A DNA stretch of 64,000 nucleotides from Candidatus Thiodiazotropha endolucinida (GCF_001715975.1 NZ_MARB01000007.1:1-64000); one strand, 5' to 3'; positions 15,739 through 25,325 are shown, numbered from the stretch's first letter. The notes: generated by a model not told the origin, from the letters alone. Made by a program: numbers and translations.

Positions 15739-16854
15739 TCAATAGGTCTTGCTGATAATCAGTCCACTCCAGAAAGGGTCATCCTTGCCGCTGTTCTCGA
15801 TCTCATTGTTCTGCTTGCGCATAACAAAGCTGATACCCATTCCGTTGCTGAATGTTTTGGTGATACCCAGCCATCCATTCAGAATCACAGATTCCAATTC
15901 ATCCCGGTTGAATGTCACTGCACTGTTGCGAAACTGGCCTTGCAGTATGGCGTTGTAAAAACGGTATTTCAGGTTCAATCCCCCCCAGATAAAGAACTCC
16001 GGTCGAGTGTGCCCATGATCGGTTGTATGTCCGAATGTTTGTCCAAAGCTGATGTATTCGGATTGATGAGGGGTAAATTGCCACCAAGGCGTATTGAGTT
16101 TCCCCAGCCGAAAACTGATTGCGCCGTTGATGTCCGTCGTATAACCGATACCGGCTTCAAGCCCGACTCTGACATCATACGAAAGGTTTCCCTGACGACT
16201 CTGCAGCAACTTCTGAATAGAGATTGAGTATTTGGCCGTCAACTCACCACCGTCAGAGATCTGATTGCTCCATCCCCTAGGTTGGTCGGAGTCGGTCAGG
16301 TTGTGCATCGCCTTTTGCACTTCCTCACCTACATCCGTGCCCAGGACTCCCAGCAGCAGCGTCGACTGAAAAAGCAATCCACGTGAGGGGTAGACACGAC
16401 TCTGGCTGTTGGAAATAAACAGCATGTTGGCATAGGGGTGATCGTTCTCAATGGGATCTGATTCAGCGAGATCATCGGGGGTAAAAATGGTTAGGCCGAA
16501 TTCGATGGCATGTCTGTGGATGCCATTGTCCCCTGTCTGGTTTCTGCCGAAGCCGCTCAGTCGATCCAGACTATTGAGCCATGGGTCGAGAGAGAACCAG
16601 TAATCGGCGGCACGCTTACCTGTTAAAGTGAGTGCAAGGCCTCCCGTATAATTTCGATCCTTTTCGTCGTTGAAGGAGATGTCATTATCGAAATAGATCT
16701 GCCAGCCTGTGTCATATGATTCATTCTTAACACGCATATCCTTATCCCAGTCGCTCTCTGCATGATCTATCTGGGCCACCGTCAAGATTAATGCCTGGAA
16801 TAAACCAAACGGGAAGAATCCAAAATAAGAGTTGCGTTGATGGTTGTATGACAT
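15739..16854 (-). CDS. LpxR-like lipid A deacylase (outer-membrane barrel)
   Basis: A 371-residue outer-membrane protein with an N-terminal signal peptide and the LpxR-family signature DNDISFNDEKDRNYTGG near the start of the mature protein, then alternating beta-strand pattern through to an aromatic C-terminus (ISKTY). LpxR removes the 3'-acyloxyacyl group of lipid A using Ca2+, with Asn-Asp and a His as active-site residues. The ATG at 16854 is preferred (AAGGAAAG upstream); the frame extends to a GTG at 16893 that would place extra residues before the signal peptide. The gene is bracketed by two direct copies of repeat family 2 (15589-15697, 17053-17165), as if it were an exchangeable cassette. 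Confidence 0.78.
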   Translation of the reverse strand: MSYNHQRNSYFGFFPFGLFQALILTVAQIDHAESDWDKDMRVKNESYDTGWQIYFDNDISFNDEKDRNYTGGLALTLTGKRAADYWFSLDPWLNSLDRLSGFGRNQTGDNGIHRHAIEFGLTIFTPDDLAESDPIENDHPYANMLFISNSQSRVYPSRGLLFQSTLLLGVLGTDVGEEVQKAMHNLTDSDQPRGWSNQISDGGELTAKYSISIQKLLQSRQGNLSYDVRVGLEAGIGYTTDINGAISFRLGKLNTPWWQFTPHQSEYISFGQTFGHTTDHGHTRPEFFIWGGLNLKYRFYNAILQGQFRNSAVTFNRDELESVILNGWLGITKTFSNGMGISFVMRKQNNEIENSGKDDPFWSGLIISKTY

Positions 16855-17022
16855 AGAGATTATATCTTTCCTTACCACTACCTGGTAATCCACTTTACTC
16901 AGCCACTACAAAAAAATGATGTTAAAAAAGTTTCAGTGTTGAGTTTATTTGAGTGGATGGTTATTTTTCAACGGTCTGGCATGGGAACCATATTGCATAT
17001 TACTAACCTACCTACTGTATAT

Positions 17023-17046
17023 GTTCCCACGCTGGAGCATGGGAAC
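17023..17046. repeat. Short inverted repeat GTTCCCA...TGGGAAC
   Basis: GTTCCCACGCTGGAGCATGG followed by GAAC forms a 7-bp stem around a partly self-complementary loop, a REP-like motif seen interspersed in many proteobacteria. A related GGTTCC...GGAACC pair is at 17166-17191. Together with repeat family 2 these fill the 518-base gap between the LpxR-like and ABC transporter genes; no gene is visible there. Confidence 0.5.
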
Positions 17047-17052
17047 GAGCAA

Positions 17053-17165
17053 AATATGATGTGACAAGTAGGGTGCGGCTTGCCGCACCGAACCGTTATC
17101 AGAACCATCCCAAGCGTGATAACTGGTAGATGGTGCGGCAAGCCGCACCCTACATCTGTTTTTTT
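17053..17165. repeat. Palindromic repeat family 2, copy 2
   Basis: A 113-bp copy in the same orientation as 15589-15697, with arms 17068-17089 and 17132-17153 that are exact reverse complements. Both copies start AATATGATGTGACAAG and end CTACATCTGTTTTT, which defines the element ends. Confidence 0.82.
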
Positions 17166-17372
17166 GGTTCCCACAGTCCCCCGTAGGAACCCATGTGTCT
17201 CCCTGTTGCTTTCTGCACTCTGTATTTACATCAGGGATGGATGAGCATGTGAAACCGACAGAAACCTGTTATTCAACGATACGTATAAGATAATCAAAGG
17301 GTTTCATCCACCGCATTCCTGGTTCGGAGCGGCTTAGGCAGTAAATCTTGATAGGCGAGTGCTCCAATATAC

Positions 17373-19202
17373 CTAACGCTGCGGCTCCTGCCGACCGTAC
17401 AGGCTGGTATAGAGGCCGTTGTTTTCCAACAATTCCTCATGACGACCCTCTTCAACGACCTGCCCATCTTCAAATACAAGCACCCGGTCAGCCTGTTTTA
17501 CAGCGCTTAGTCTATGCGCAATGATTATCGTAGTTCGTCCCTTGAGAAAGCTCTGCAGGGCAGCATGGAGGTCGCCTTCCGTTGTGGTATCGAGGGCGGA
17601 GGTGGCTTCATCGAGAATCACCACCTTGGGGTCGGTCAACACCATGCGTGCAATAGCAAGCCGTTGCCTCTGACCGCCGGACAGGCGGACGCCGAAACGG
17701 CCGATCAGGGTCTCCAGACCATGTTCCATGGCTTGCACGGTTTCCTGTAACTGTGCGATCTCCAGGGCCTGCCACAATTTATCATCCGCAATCTCGCGTC
17801 CCAGGGTGAGATTGATCCTGACACTGTCATTGAGCAGGGCCGGGTGTTGAAGAACGGTGGCGACATGGTCCCGTACTACATCCATACCGATCTCATCTAC
17901 GGCAATCTCGTCAAACAGAACACGCCCGGCCTTGACAGGATAGAGACCCAGTATGATTTGTACCAGTGTGGTCTTTCCACCGCCGCTGGCCCCGACGAAA
18001 GCAACCTTTTCACCGGCTTTGACCTCTAGGTTGACACCGTTCAATACAGACGAGCCATCGCCATAGGCAAAGTGGATATCCTCAAGACGAAGACCGACAG
18101 TGGGTTTGCCGAGAAAGGGATTGTGGTTGTGCGGATAGGTCGGCTCAAGGTCGACGCTCAACATCTCGTTTATGCGGCCGAGCGCTGCCTGCGCGCCATT
18201 GTAGGCATACTGGATATTCAATACTTCCTGCACCGGCCCCATCATGAACCAGAGATAGGCGTAGACGCCTAACATTTCCCCAATCGTCAGATCGGACCAG
18301 AGTACCATGAACATGCTGACAGTGCGGAAGATATCAAAACCGAAGAGGAAGATCATGAAGGAGAGACGATTGGCCGCATCGCTCTTCCAGGTGAACGCCG
18401 CCGAGTGATGACGGATATTATCGGCCTTGTCGATAATGCGTCTTATATAGTGCCGCTCCCGGTTGCTGGCGCGAATTTGTTGAATGGCATCCAGGGTCTC
18501 CTCGAGAGACTCCTGAAACAACTGGAAGGCTGAGTTTTCCCTCTTTTTGAGCTGTTTGACCTTGCGCCCGAATATCGTGGTGAAATAGATCACCAAGGGA
18601 TTGAGAAAAAGAATGAACAAGGCCAGGGCCCAGTTGATCCAGAGCAATACGATCGCGGTTCCGATGATACTCAACGCAGCCACCAGGAACTTGCTGGTAG
18701 TGACGCTGACGAAGCTGTCCACGGCTTCCAGATCGGTAACCAGATGGGAAGCGACGGTGCCGCTGCCCATGGTCTCGTAGGCGGACATGGAGACGCATTC
18801 AAGTCGGAGCAGCAGATCCCGCCGGATATGAAAAATGACATCCTTGGCGATCCGCGTGAACTGCCATGTCTGCCATACACCGAAGATAAGCGCGAGAAGG
18901 CGCAGGATGAGGGTGAGAACCAGAACCGCGAGAATGTACAGCACCGGTCCATGCCAGGCCTGTGGAAACAGGGCATTCATGGCGGCAATCGCCTTCCCGG
19001 GTTGGTCGAGCAACACTTCGTCCACCAACAACGGAATCAACAGGGGGACGGGTACGGCGGCGATGGCGCCCAGAACGGCGATCAGATTGGCGGCAACCAG
19101 CTCACGCCGGTGATGCAGCACCATCTGGATCAGCTCATTCCAGCGATACTCCCCTTCGCGCAAGCCGGATTTGGACAACGGGTATGCGGCATCACTACTC
19201 AT
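17373..19202 (-). CDS. ABC exporter, fused permease and ATPase (MsbA/HlyB-like)
   Basis: A 609-residue half-transporter: six membrane segments in residues about 35-310, then an ATPase domain with Walker A GASGGGKTTL (about 395), signature LSGGQRQRLAIAR (about 504), Walker B VVILDEATSA and the switch His in IIAHRLS. All catalytic residues are intact, so it should work as a homodimer exporting a lipid, peptide or drug. No peptidase domain is visible at the N-terminus. It overlaps the upstream exported hypothetical gene by 8 bases, suggesting co-expression. The substrate cannot be inferred; MsbA itself is usually found next to lpxK, which is absent here. Confidence 0.88.
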   Translation of the reverse strand: MSSDAAYPLSKSGLREGEYRWNELIQMVLHHRRELVAANLIAVLGAIAAVPVPLLIPLLVDEVLLDQPGKAIAAMNALFPQAWHGPVLYILAVLVLTLILRLLALIFGVWQTWQFTRIAKDVIFHIRRDLLLRLECVSMSAYETMGSGTVASHLVTDLEAVDSFVSVTTSKFLVAALSIIGTAIVLLWINWALALFILFLNPLVIYFTTIFGRKVKQLKKRENSAFQLFQESLEETLDAIQQIRASNRERHYIRRIIDKADNIRHHSAAFTWKSDAANRLSFMIFLFGFDIFRTVSMFMVLWSDLTIGEMLGVYAYLWFMMGPVQEVLNIQYAYNGAQAALGRINEMLSVDLEPTYPHNHNPFLGKPTVGLRLEDIHFAYGDGSSVLNGVNLEVKAGEKVAFVGASGGGKTTLVQIILGLYPVKAGRVLFDEIAVDEIGMDVVRDHVATVLQHPALLNDSVRINLTLGREIADDKLWQALEIAQLQETVQAMEHGLETLIGRFGVRLSGGQRQRLAIARMVLTDPKVVILDEATSALDTTTEGDLHAALQSFLKGRTTIIIAHRLSAVKQADRVLVFEDGQVVEEGRHEELLENNGLYTSLYGRQEPQR

Positions 19203-19575
19203 GACATCGAAGGTTGGCCTTCATCCGCCGAAGAGCCTCGATTCGGCTCTGGTTATGATGAAGACGATCATTCTCTCGATATTCGGCAATGGCGGAATAA
19301 CCCAGATAGCTCAGGGCGCCTGGCACCCAAAGGGAACCGATCCAGATGGACGCTCCGGTATAGGGGTCTTCATAGAATCCGGGTTTGGTACTGTAGGATT
19401 GGCTTTCGAGGTGTGACAATCGCTGTTCCAGCTGCCTGCAGCTGAGTTGCTCGTCCCCTTCCTCATAGAGGGGTTCGACAGGTCTCGGATAAGCTCTGGC
19501 CTCATCAGCCGATATGGCAGGTGTTGAAACCAGCACCAGTAGCAGTGGCAGGGTGTATCGTTGCAGTTGCATCAT
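19195..19575 (-). CDS. Exported small protein of unknown function
   Basis: A 126-residue protein with a clear signal peptide (LLLVLVSTPAISA-DEA) followed by a helical segment with one Cys (SCRQLEQRLSHLE), a hydrophobic patch (IWIGSLWVPGALSYLGY) and a charged C-terminal helix ending in a second Cys. I do not recognise the family. It is upstream of the ABC exporter and overlaps its start by 8 bases, so it may be a periplasmic or membrane partner of the transporter. Confidence 0.65.
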   Translation of the reverse strand: MMQLQRYTLPLLLVLVSTPAISADEARAYPRPVEPLYEEGDEQLSCRQLEQRLSHLESQSYSTKPGFYEDPYTGASIWIGSLWVPGALSYLGYSAIAEYRENDRLHHNQSRIEALRRMKANLRCHE

Positions 19576-19633
19576 AATACGGCTCCCTAATCCCCCGGCG
19601 AGTCAATGTCAGTAACCCGGATGGGGGAATGCT

Positions 19634-22096
19634 TCAGAGTACGGACTCGTTAAAATCGTAGATCAGGTTGCTTTCCGGCCGCTGTACGAAATTCCCCTGT
19701 ACGTAATCGGTACCGCTGCTCCACAAAGTGGCGATGCTGCGTGGATCCTCCACTTGCGGAGCTATGACTTTGATACCTTTTTTGTGGGCAAGTTCGATGA
19801 GCTGCTTGAGTCCTTGCTCGGGATCCTGTAACAGGTTGAAATCGAGCTTTAGATATTGAATGGGCAGGTGCTCGATGACTCGCTCGGTTTCCGGTGTAAG
19901 TGTGGCGCGGGTCAGCAGGGACGAGATGCCGATCTTGCCCAGGATGTCGAAGCAGATCTTCGCGGATTTGAGGTTTTTTGCCACTTCGTTGATATTGAAC
20001 TCGAAGGTCAGCGATCCTTTCTGTACCTGACCCTGGCGGTATTTTTCGCGCAGCCAGGTAAGACGCTCCATGTTTTCCAGCAGATCGGTGGATTGGGAAA
20101 CGAACAGATGGATCTCATTCCCTTGCAGCTTATGTTCATTGATGACATGGACTGCCCGTCTTGTAGTCCATTGATCCACCTTGCTGATCAATCCCAGCTC
20201 CTCGGCCGCGGGGATGAACTCCGCGGCACGATGCAGTTTGCCATCGGGTTCCTGAAGTCGAAGCAGGGTCTGGTAATGGGCCTGGGTGCTGCCCTGTAAG
20301 GCCACAATGGGTTGGAAGTAGATGTCGAAATAGTCCTTCTCGATGGCGCTTTCGATCAATGTACCCATGTCTACCGCAGCACCTTCACCTACCTGTGCCT
20401 GGGGTGGTTTCTCCGCTTCAACGAATGTGATTTGATTACCGCCTGCTTCAAGGGCCTGGCGACTGGCGATCTGAGCATGGGCGATGATTGAGCGAGAATC
20501 ATGATTATTCCTCTCGACCGGATAGATGCCGATGCTGAGAGTGACCCCGACAGTGGTATTTTCGACCTCGATGATCTGCTTGGATATCGACTGACATAGC
20601 GTTTCACCCAGAGACTGCAGATCATCCCTTGATGGACGCAAGGCAAGCAGGCTCAGGCTGTTGTCGCCAAAGCGGGTCAGTATATCCTGGCTCTGCAGGT
20701 GCTGTTTCAGATGATCGGCAACCATCGCGAGTACCGCATCAAGGCCGCCGATACCCACCGACTTGATGAGTTCTTCCGGATTGTCTATCTGCAGAAAGAA
20801 GATCCCTGTGATTTCATCGATGGGTGACTCCGATTGCAATAGGGCGTCAAGACGTTCAAGCAGATAGTTGCGTGAGTGAAGGCCGGTCTCTTTTTCACCC
20901 CGGGTATGGCCGTGCAGACGGTGACTGAGTTGGCGTGCGCGTCGGATGCGGTTGGTGACGGTGGTAATGAGATGTTTGGGTGCGATCGGTTTGGAGAGAA
21001 AGTCCTCGCCGCCAAAACTGAGCGCACTCAGCTGTTTGTCAAGATCCTGCTCACCGGAGAGAAACACGATCGGTACGTCGAGGAACTCATTGTCTTCCCG
21101 GATGACAGTTGTCAGTTCAGTGCCGCTGGCTTCCGGCATATAGAGATCCATCAGGATCAAGTCCGGTTTTAAATCCTGCAGGACATCCATGACCTGCAGC
21201 GGATCTGTCACGCACCGGCAATCAAAATTAGCCTTGCTTAAAATGGCATCGGCAAAATCGGCCTGTGCCGGGTCATCCTCGACGATCAGAACACGATAGG
21301 CGGTGTGCGAATGGGTGGAAGAGAGTTCGCGGATGCGTTTTGCCGCCAGGTAGGGATCGACCGGTTTCACCCAATAGGCACTGGCATCCACGCGCATGGC
21401 GGAGAGTCGGGTCTTAAGGTCCGGGCTGTCCGCGATGAAGGCTACGGGCATGCCGGGGAGCGCATTATTCTTGTTCCACAGACCACCATTTTTCGATTCA
21501 GGGAAGAGTTTGCCCAGCAAATCCACATGGCTGATCAGTAAGCTGGTATCATCCGGATTGATCTCATAGTAGCGTATGATCTCTTCCGCGTCAGTGAGAT
21601 ACTCGACGTCGAATTGGTTGGCTTGCAGGTGTCGGGTCAGATTCGCCGCCAGCGCTTCATCGATACCTAGGATAAATATTTTCTGTTCAGCGGAGAATTC
21701 CGATTCATCCTTGTCGGCTTCCGCAGGTTTACTGGCGAGCAGTTCCGCCTGCTGGTTACAGGCCTGAATAGCAGCGTCCTTGAAGGCGTGAACCAGGCCG
21801 TCCAGGGCAACGACGTCGTCATGCTGGGGCTTCAGGCCGGTGCCGTGGTAGTCGCCAAGATGAGAAATCAAAGATCTCCCGCTCTGTGCAATTTGTGGTA
21901 CGCCGAATTTTGTTCCTGATTCGTTCAACGTTGTGATTCGTTCGATAAGGGTATCCAGGTGGTTGCCTTTCCAATCGCTATGGACCAACTGGTGCCAATT
22001 CTCCAAAATCGCGGAGACCCTACCGGGGACTTGATTCAGAAACGTCTGTACCAGGTCGGGTTTCGCGATATGTTTGACGGGTTTGTCGTTACTCAT
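19634..22096 (-). CDS. REC-REC-GGDEF-EAL protein with degenerate catalytic sites
   Basis: An 820-residue cytoplasmic signalling protein: a helical N-terminal region (about 1-110), a receiver-like domain without the phosphoacceptor Asp (about 137-258), a canonical receiver (about 268-385: VEDD, LMDLYMP, FLSG, SKP), a GGDEF domain whose signature reads RFGDNSLS (about 395-555) and an EAL domain whose motif reads QTL (about 570-815). Neither synthesis nor hydrolysis of c-di-GMP is expected; it more likely binds c-di-GMP or partner proteins, in the manner of FimX. It could therefore couple a histidine kinase to pili or envelope processes. Monocistronic; no kinase gene is adjacent. Confidence 0.85.
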   Translation of the reverse strand: MSNDKPVKHIAKPDLVQTFLNQVPGRVSAILENWHQLVHSDWKGNHLDTLIERITTLNESGTKFGVPQIAQSGRSLISHLGDYHGTGLKPQHDDVVALDGLVHAFKDAAIQACNQQAELLASKPAEADKDESEFSAEQKIFILGIDEALAANLTRHLQANQFDVEYLTDAEEIIRYYEINPDDTSLLISHVDLLGKLFPESKNGGLWNKNNALPGMPVAFIADSPDLKTRLSAMRVDASAYWVKPVDPYLAAKRIRELSSTHSHTAYRVLIVEDDPAQADFADAILSKANFDCRCVTDPLQVMDVLQDLKPDLILMDLYMPEASGTELTTVIREDNEFLDVPIVFLSGEQDLDKQLSALSFGGEDFLSKPIAPKHLITTVTNRIRRARQLSHRLHGHTRGEKETGLHSRNYLLERLDALLQSESPIDEITGIFFLQIDNPEELIKSVGIGGLDAVLAMVADHLKQHLQSQDILTRFGDNSLSLLALRPSRDDLQSLGETLCQSISKQIIEVENTTVGVTLSIGIYPVERNNHDSRSIIAHAQIASRQALEAGGNQITFVEAEKPPQAQVGEGAAVDMGTLIESAIEKDYFDIYFQPIVALQGSTQAHYQTLLRLQEPDGKLHRAAEFIPAAEELGLISKVDQWTTRRAVHVINEHKLQGNEIHLFVSQSTDLLENMERLTWLREKYRQGQVQKGSLTFEFNINEVAKNLKSAKICFDILGKIGISSLLTRATLTPETERVIEHLPIQYLKLDFNLLQDPEQGLKQLIELAHKKGIKVIAPQVEDPRSIATLWSSGTDYVQGNFVQRPESNLIYDFNESVL

Positions 22097-22311
22097 CAGG
22101 GATTTGGGTTTATTTTTTTACCAATTCGGCGTATCTGCACGAGACGCTGGGACAGCATATCAATGCACGACATTTGCTTCAGCTTCTAACTACTTGTCCG
22201 ATCAGGGAATGATAGCGGTTTGTTAGGCCAACAGGAAGCACTCTTTGAAGAAATGGGCAGATACAACAAAGATCCGCGTGCGGGGAGAAATGAGGTCCCG
22301 CTGACAGCTCG

Positions 22312-23034
22312 TCACTCGGCAGAGATCTCCTCGATCGATTGCAGCTCGATGACATGAAAAGTCCCCCCATTAACCTCCCAACGAATATTGAAATCGTGCA
22401 GGCGCATACCGAAACGGCTCCTTCTGCTTTCATCCAGGTAAGCGGGGCGCGGGTCATTTTGCAGGACGCGCAGTATCAGCTGCCGCAGTTTATGGGCCTC
22501 TGCAGGCGGCAGACGATTGAGAACCATTTCCGCCGCTGATGAGTAGCTCAATTCGATCGCCTTTCCTGGCGCATCGGCGGCGTACCCGCTGTTTGCGTCC
22601 GGAATGGCATCTACATAGGGTAGGTAGGGTTTGATATCAAGCACTGGTGTGCCGTCCAACAGGTCGACACCCCCCAAATGCAGATTGACACAGTTGTGTG
22701 ACAATTCGAGGTCGAGCAGATCGACCACAGAGAGACCGATGGGATTGGGGCGTATGGGACTGCGCGAGGCAAATACCCCCACCCGTTGGTTTCCGCCCAA
22801 TCGGGGAGGGCGAACGGTAGGTTTCCACCCGCCAGTTGCAGAAGCATGAAATACGAACACAACCCAGAGATGGGAGTAATCGGCCAATTCGCGAAAAGCC
22901 TCCGCCCGGTTGTAGGGAGGGAGGATCTCCAGCCGAGCCTCAGCTTCGGGTATCAGACGCGACTGCCTGGGAATGCCGAATTTCTCTTTGAAACAGGAGT
23001 GAATGATGCCGATTGGTTGGAACTCGAAATACAT
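22312..23034 (-). CDS. trmO: tRNA (N6-threonylcarbamoyladenosine37-N6)-methyltransferase TrmO
   Basis: A 240-residue TsaA/TrmO-family protein. The family pattern is clear: FQPIGIIHSCFKEKFGIPRQ at the N-terminus, LWVVFVFH, then RVGVFASRSPIRPNPIGLS and a DLLDGTPVLDIKPYLPY block. TrmO uses S-adenosylmethionine to methylate t6A37 in tRNAs reading ACY codons. The length matches the E. coli protein. The ATG is two bases after the stop of the upstream SDR gene, so the two are co-transcribed. Confidence 0.92.
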   Translation of the reverse strand: MYFEFQPIGIIHSCFKEKFGIPRQSRLIPEAEARLEILPPYNRAEAFRELADYSHLWVVFVFHASATGGWKPTVRPPRLGGNQRVGVFASRSPIRPNPIGLSVVDLLDLELSHNCVNLHLGGVDLLDGTPVLDIKPYLPYVDAIPDANSGYAADAPGKAIELSYSSAAEMVLNRLPPAEAHKLRQLILRVLQNDPRPAYLDESRRSRFGMRLHDFNIRWEVNGGTFHVIELQSIEEISAE

Positions 23035-23036
23035 AT

Positions 23037-23759
23037 TTAGTTTTTAAACTGAATTACCTTTTTCAGAGGATTGAGGTTGATTTCATCAAACACCGTGCCG
23101 GGATGAGACCTCAATACCAACATCACGGTGTCTGCAATATCTTCCGCCCGCAGTGCGTTTACCGCCAGTTCACCCGGCTTGAAATTGAGCTTGTGGTAAA
23201 AATCCGTGTCCACCATACCGGGATTGATCAGGCAGACTCTGACGCCCCTGCTGCTACATTCGCTGCGTAGGGATTGGGTAAACCCCCTTAGGGCAAATTT
23301 ACAGGCCGAATAGACAGCACCTTTGCGCCCCCCGGCCAATGCCGCCTCCGAACCGATAACTACCAGATCGCCGTGACCCGATTGCTTAAGCAAGGGAACC
23401 AGGGCACGGGCGACATAAAGATGCTGTAACAAATTGATTGCAACCAGATCGCTGATCTGCTGATATGAGAACTCCTCTATATTGCCGAATCGTCCGGATC
23501 CTGCATTCAAGATCGCACCATCCATGTCTGGGTGATCAGTTGTTATCTCCTGCAAATGTTTTGGTAAGGTATCGAGGGAAGCGAGGTCTACAATACGCTT
23601 TTCGAGACCATCTTCGTCGGACCAGCTTGCAAAGTCACGTCCAACGGCCACCACTTGATGGCCATGATTCAACAATCGACGTGTTATCGCGGCGCCGATA
23701 CCGTGACTGGCACCGGTTACCAGTAATTTTCGTGGTGACGCATGAGACTCTTTATCCAT
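23037..23759 (-). CDS. Short-chain dehydrogenase/reductase
   Basis: A 240-residue classical SDR with TGASHGIG for cofactor binding near residue 15, an NAG-type strand (LNAGSGRFG), and the catalytic Ser and YxxxK (YSACK). An Arg after the second strand (VAVGRD) suggests NADP preference. The frame also has a TTG at 23765; ATG 23759 is preferred. It is followed after two bases by trmO. The substrate is not predictable from sequence. Confidence 0.85.
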   Translation of the reverse strand: MDKESHASPRKLLVTGASHGIGAAITRRLLNHGHQVVAVGRDFASWSDEDGLEKRIVDLASLDTLPKHLQEITTDHPDMDGAILNAGSGRFGNIEEFSYQQISDLVAINLLQHLYVARALVPLLKQSGHGDLVVIGSEAALAGGRKGAVYSACKFALRGFTQSLRSECSSRGVRVCLINPGMVDTDFYHKLNFKPGELAVNALRAEDIADTVMLVLRSHPGTVFDEINLNPLKKVIQFKN

Positions 23760-23898
23760 CGGCAATTCAACTTGTCACTGTTTGTCATCTGGTGTGGAAC
23801 GGATAGGGTAACAATTGCCTGTTATAAACGGTAATCAATTTTAAAAAGGTAGCCGGAAATCCTCCCCAATCAGTATCAGCAGGAAATCGACAAACAGG

Positions 23899-24504
23899 TT
23901 ACTGAGTCAATTCGATCATTGAGCGAATCAAACCGAGTTGTTGTTGAACCAGTGTGCCCACGAATTTAGCACTGATTCCTCGTGAGTCATTGGCGGGGTT
24001 ATCCGAAACGATCTTGAAGATCTTGGCGTATTCGATCATATCGATATCATTCACGGCCTGAATGAAACCGGATGACTCCATGTCGAAGGCCATATCATCC
24101 GTATATTCGGATTGGGGCTCGGGTACGCATGTCAATGCTCCGGTCGTCCTGGTAATCAAGTGTTTAATTGTTAGTGGCCACTCCATGCCGCTTTGCCGAT
24201 CGATAACGCGGTTGATCAAGAGCGGTGTGCCGACAGCGAGAGATCCATGACCGCAGATACCAAAATTGATCCATTGTGCAGTAGAACAGGATTTGATCGA
24301 CTGTATATAGCGCACCCCCCGGGCGGATGCTGTCGCTCCCGGCCCGGTTATGACTAACTGGATCCCGTTACCATGGTAAACAGGTATTTTCATGTTTACC
24401 TGATCACGTTGTAATTTTAGTAAGTTAATTAATGGCCTCGCCTCGGCAGGAAGCGCTATGACGAGGTTGGTAAACTTGCTGTCCCGTTGTCGCATCTGCC
24501 TCAT
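23899..24504 (-). CDS. Phosphorylase-superfamily (nucleosidase-like) protein
   Basis: A 201-residue protein of the purine-nucleoside phosphorylase/MTA-SAH nucleosidase fold: LVIALPAEARPL at the N-terminus, FGICGHGSLAVGT as the glycine-rich phosphate/ribose loop, FDMESSGF (the Met-Glu ribose-binding signature) and KIVSDNPAN with the catalytic Asp. Family members cleave N-glycosidic bonds; some act in hopanoid side-chain synthesis, but no squalene-hopene genes are here. The ATG overlaps the stop of the upstream glycosyltransferase (ATGA), so the two are translationally coupled. Confidence 0.78.
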   Translation of the reverse strand: MRQMRQRDSKFTNLVIALPAEARPLINLLKLQRDQVNMKIPVYHGNGIQLVITGPGATASARGVRYIQSIKSCSTAQWINFGICGHGSLAVGTPLLINRVIDRQSGMEWPLTIKHLITRTTGALTCVPEPQSEYTDDMAFDMESSGFIQAVNDIDMIEYAKIFKIVSDNPANDSRGISAKFVGTLVQQQLGLIRSMIELTQ

Positions 24505-25325
24505 TCCATCGTATAACGCCGCTGAATTGCCCGATAATACTCCGCACGTTCGTATTGACCACGCTTCTCTGCGCCCTGGGCCAGGATTCCGCTTTTTTTC
24601 ACCAATGTATTCACGGCGGCAATCCGGTCATTCCTATCAAGCCGACTATTTTCGAGCAACTTGATTAAGGCATGGACACGAAATCTGTCCATGCCCCAAT
24701 GGCGTTGTGACAACTGGTCTGCATGACCGCCATATTTTTCTATCAGGGGTTTGTCGATAAACAGGACCTCTTCTGTGGCACAGATCCTCAGCCACAGATC
24801 ATAATCCTCACAGGCCGGCAGTTCGGTATCGAACAGACCGAAATCGTCAAATAATGTACGGTGCAATATAGCCGATGAGGGAGAGATGACACACAGCGGT
24901 AGGCAGCGCTGGAAGATCATGCCACCGCTTTTCTCATGTTTTCGCAATTGGTTGACCCTGACGCCTTTGCGTATCCACAATTCGTTGCTGTGGCAAAGAC
25001 GATAGTGCGGTGAATCGGTCAATGACTCGAGCTGTAGCTGGAGTTTATCCGGTAACCAGCGATCGTCTGAGTCGAGCAAGGCGATCCATTCACCGCGGGC
25101 CTTCTTGATTCCCAGATTTCGTGCACTGCTGACACCTTGGTTGGATTGGTATTGATAGTCGCACTGGCTATATCGATCTGTCATCAGCCGCGCTGTATCG
25201 TCATCTGAACCGTCGTCGACGACAATGATCTCCAGCGGCGGACGGGTCTGTGACAATACCGAATCTATCGCTCTCGGCAGTGTATGGGCGCGATTGTAGG
25301 TTGGAATGATAACTGAGACCGACAT
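24501..25325 (-). CDS. Family 2 glycosyltransferase
   Basis: A 274-residue GT-A fold glycosyltransferase: VSVIIPTYNRAHTLPRAIDS, VVDDGSDDDT, and ALLDSDDRW as the metal-binding DxD, with an ACEDYDLWLRI acceptor-site motif (ED) near residue 170. It probably transfers a sugar from a nucleotide sugar to a surface polysaccharide or lipid; the acceptor is unknown. Its TGA overlaps the phosphorylase-family gene ATG. A lone GT2 with a nucleosidase-like partner is unusual, and no capsule or O-antigen cluster surrounds it. Confidence 0.88.
   Translation of the reverse strand: MSVSVIIPTYNRAHTLPRAIDSVLSQTRPPLEIIVVDDGSDDDTARLMTDRYSQCDYQYQSNQGVSSARNLGIKKARGEWIALLDSDDRWLPDKLQLQLESLTDSPHYRLCHSNELWIRKGVRVNQLRKHEKSGGMIFQRCLPLCVISPSSAILHRTLFDDFGLFDTELPACEDYDLWLRICATEEVLFIDKPLIEKYGGHADQLSQRHWGMDRFRVHALIKLLENSRLDRNDRIAAVNTLVKKSGILAQGAEKRGQYERAEYYRAIQRRYTME

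Noticed and set aside
16855-17372. Possible small genes in the repeat-rich gap
   Set aside because: Open frames there are short, carry no ribosome-binding site and run through palindromic repeats.
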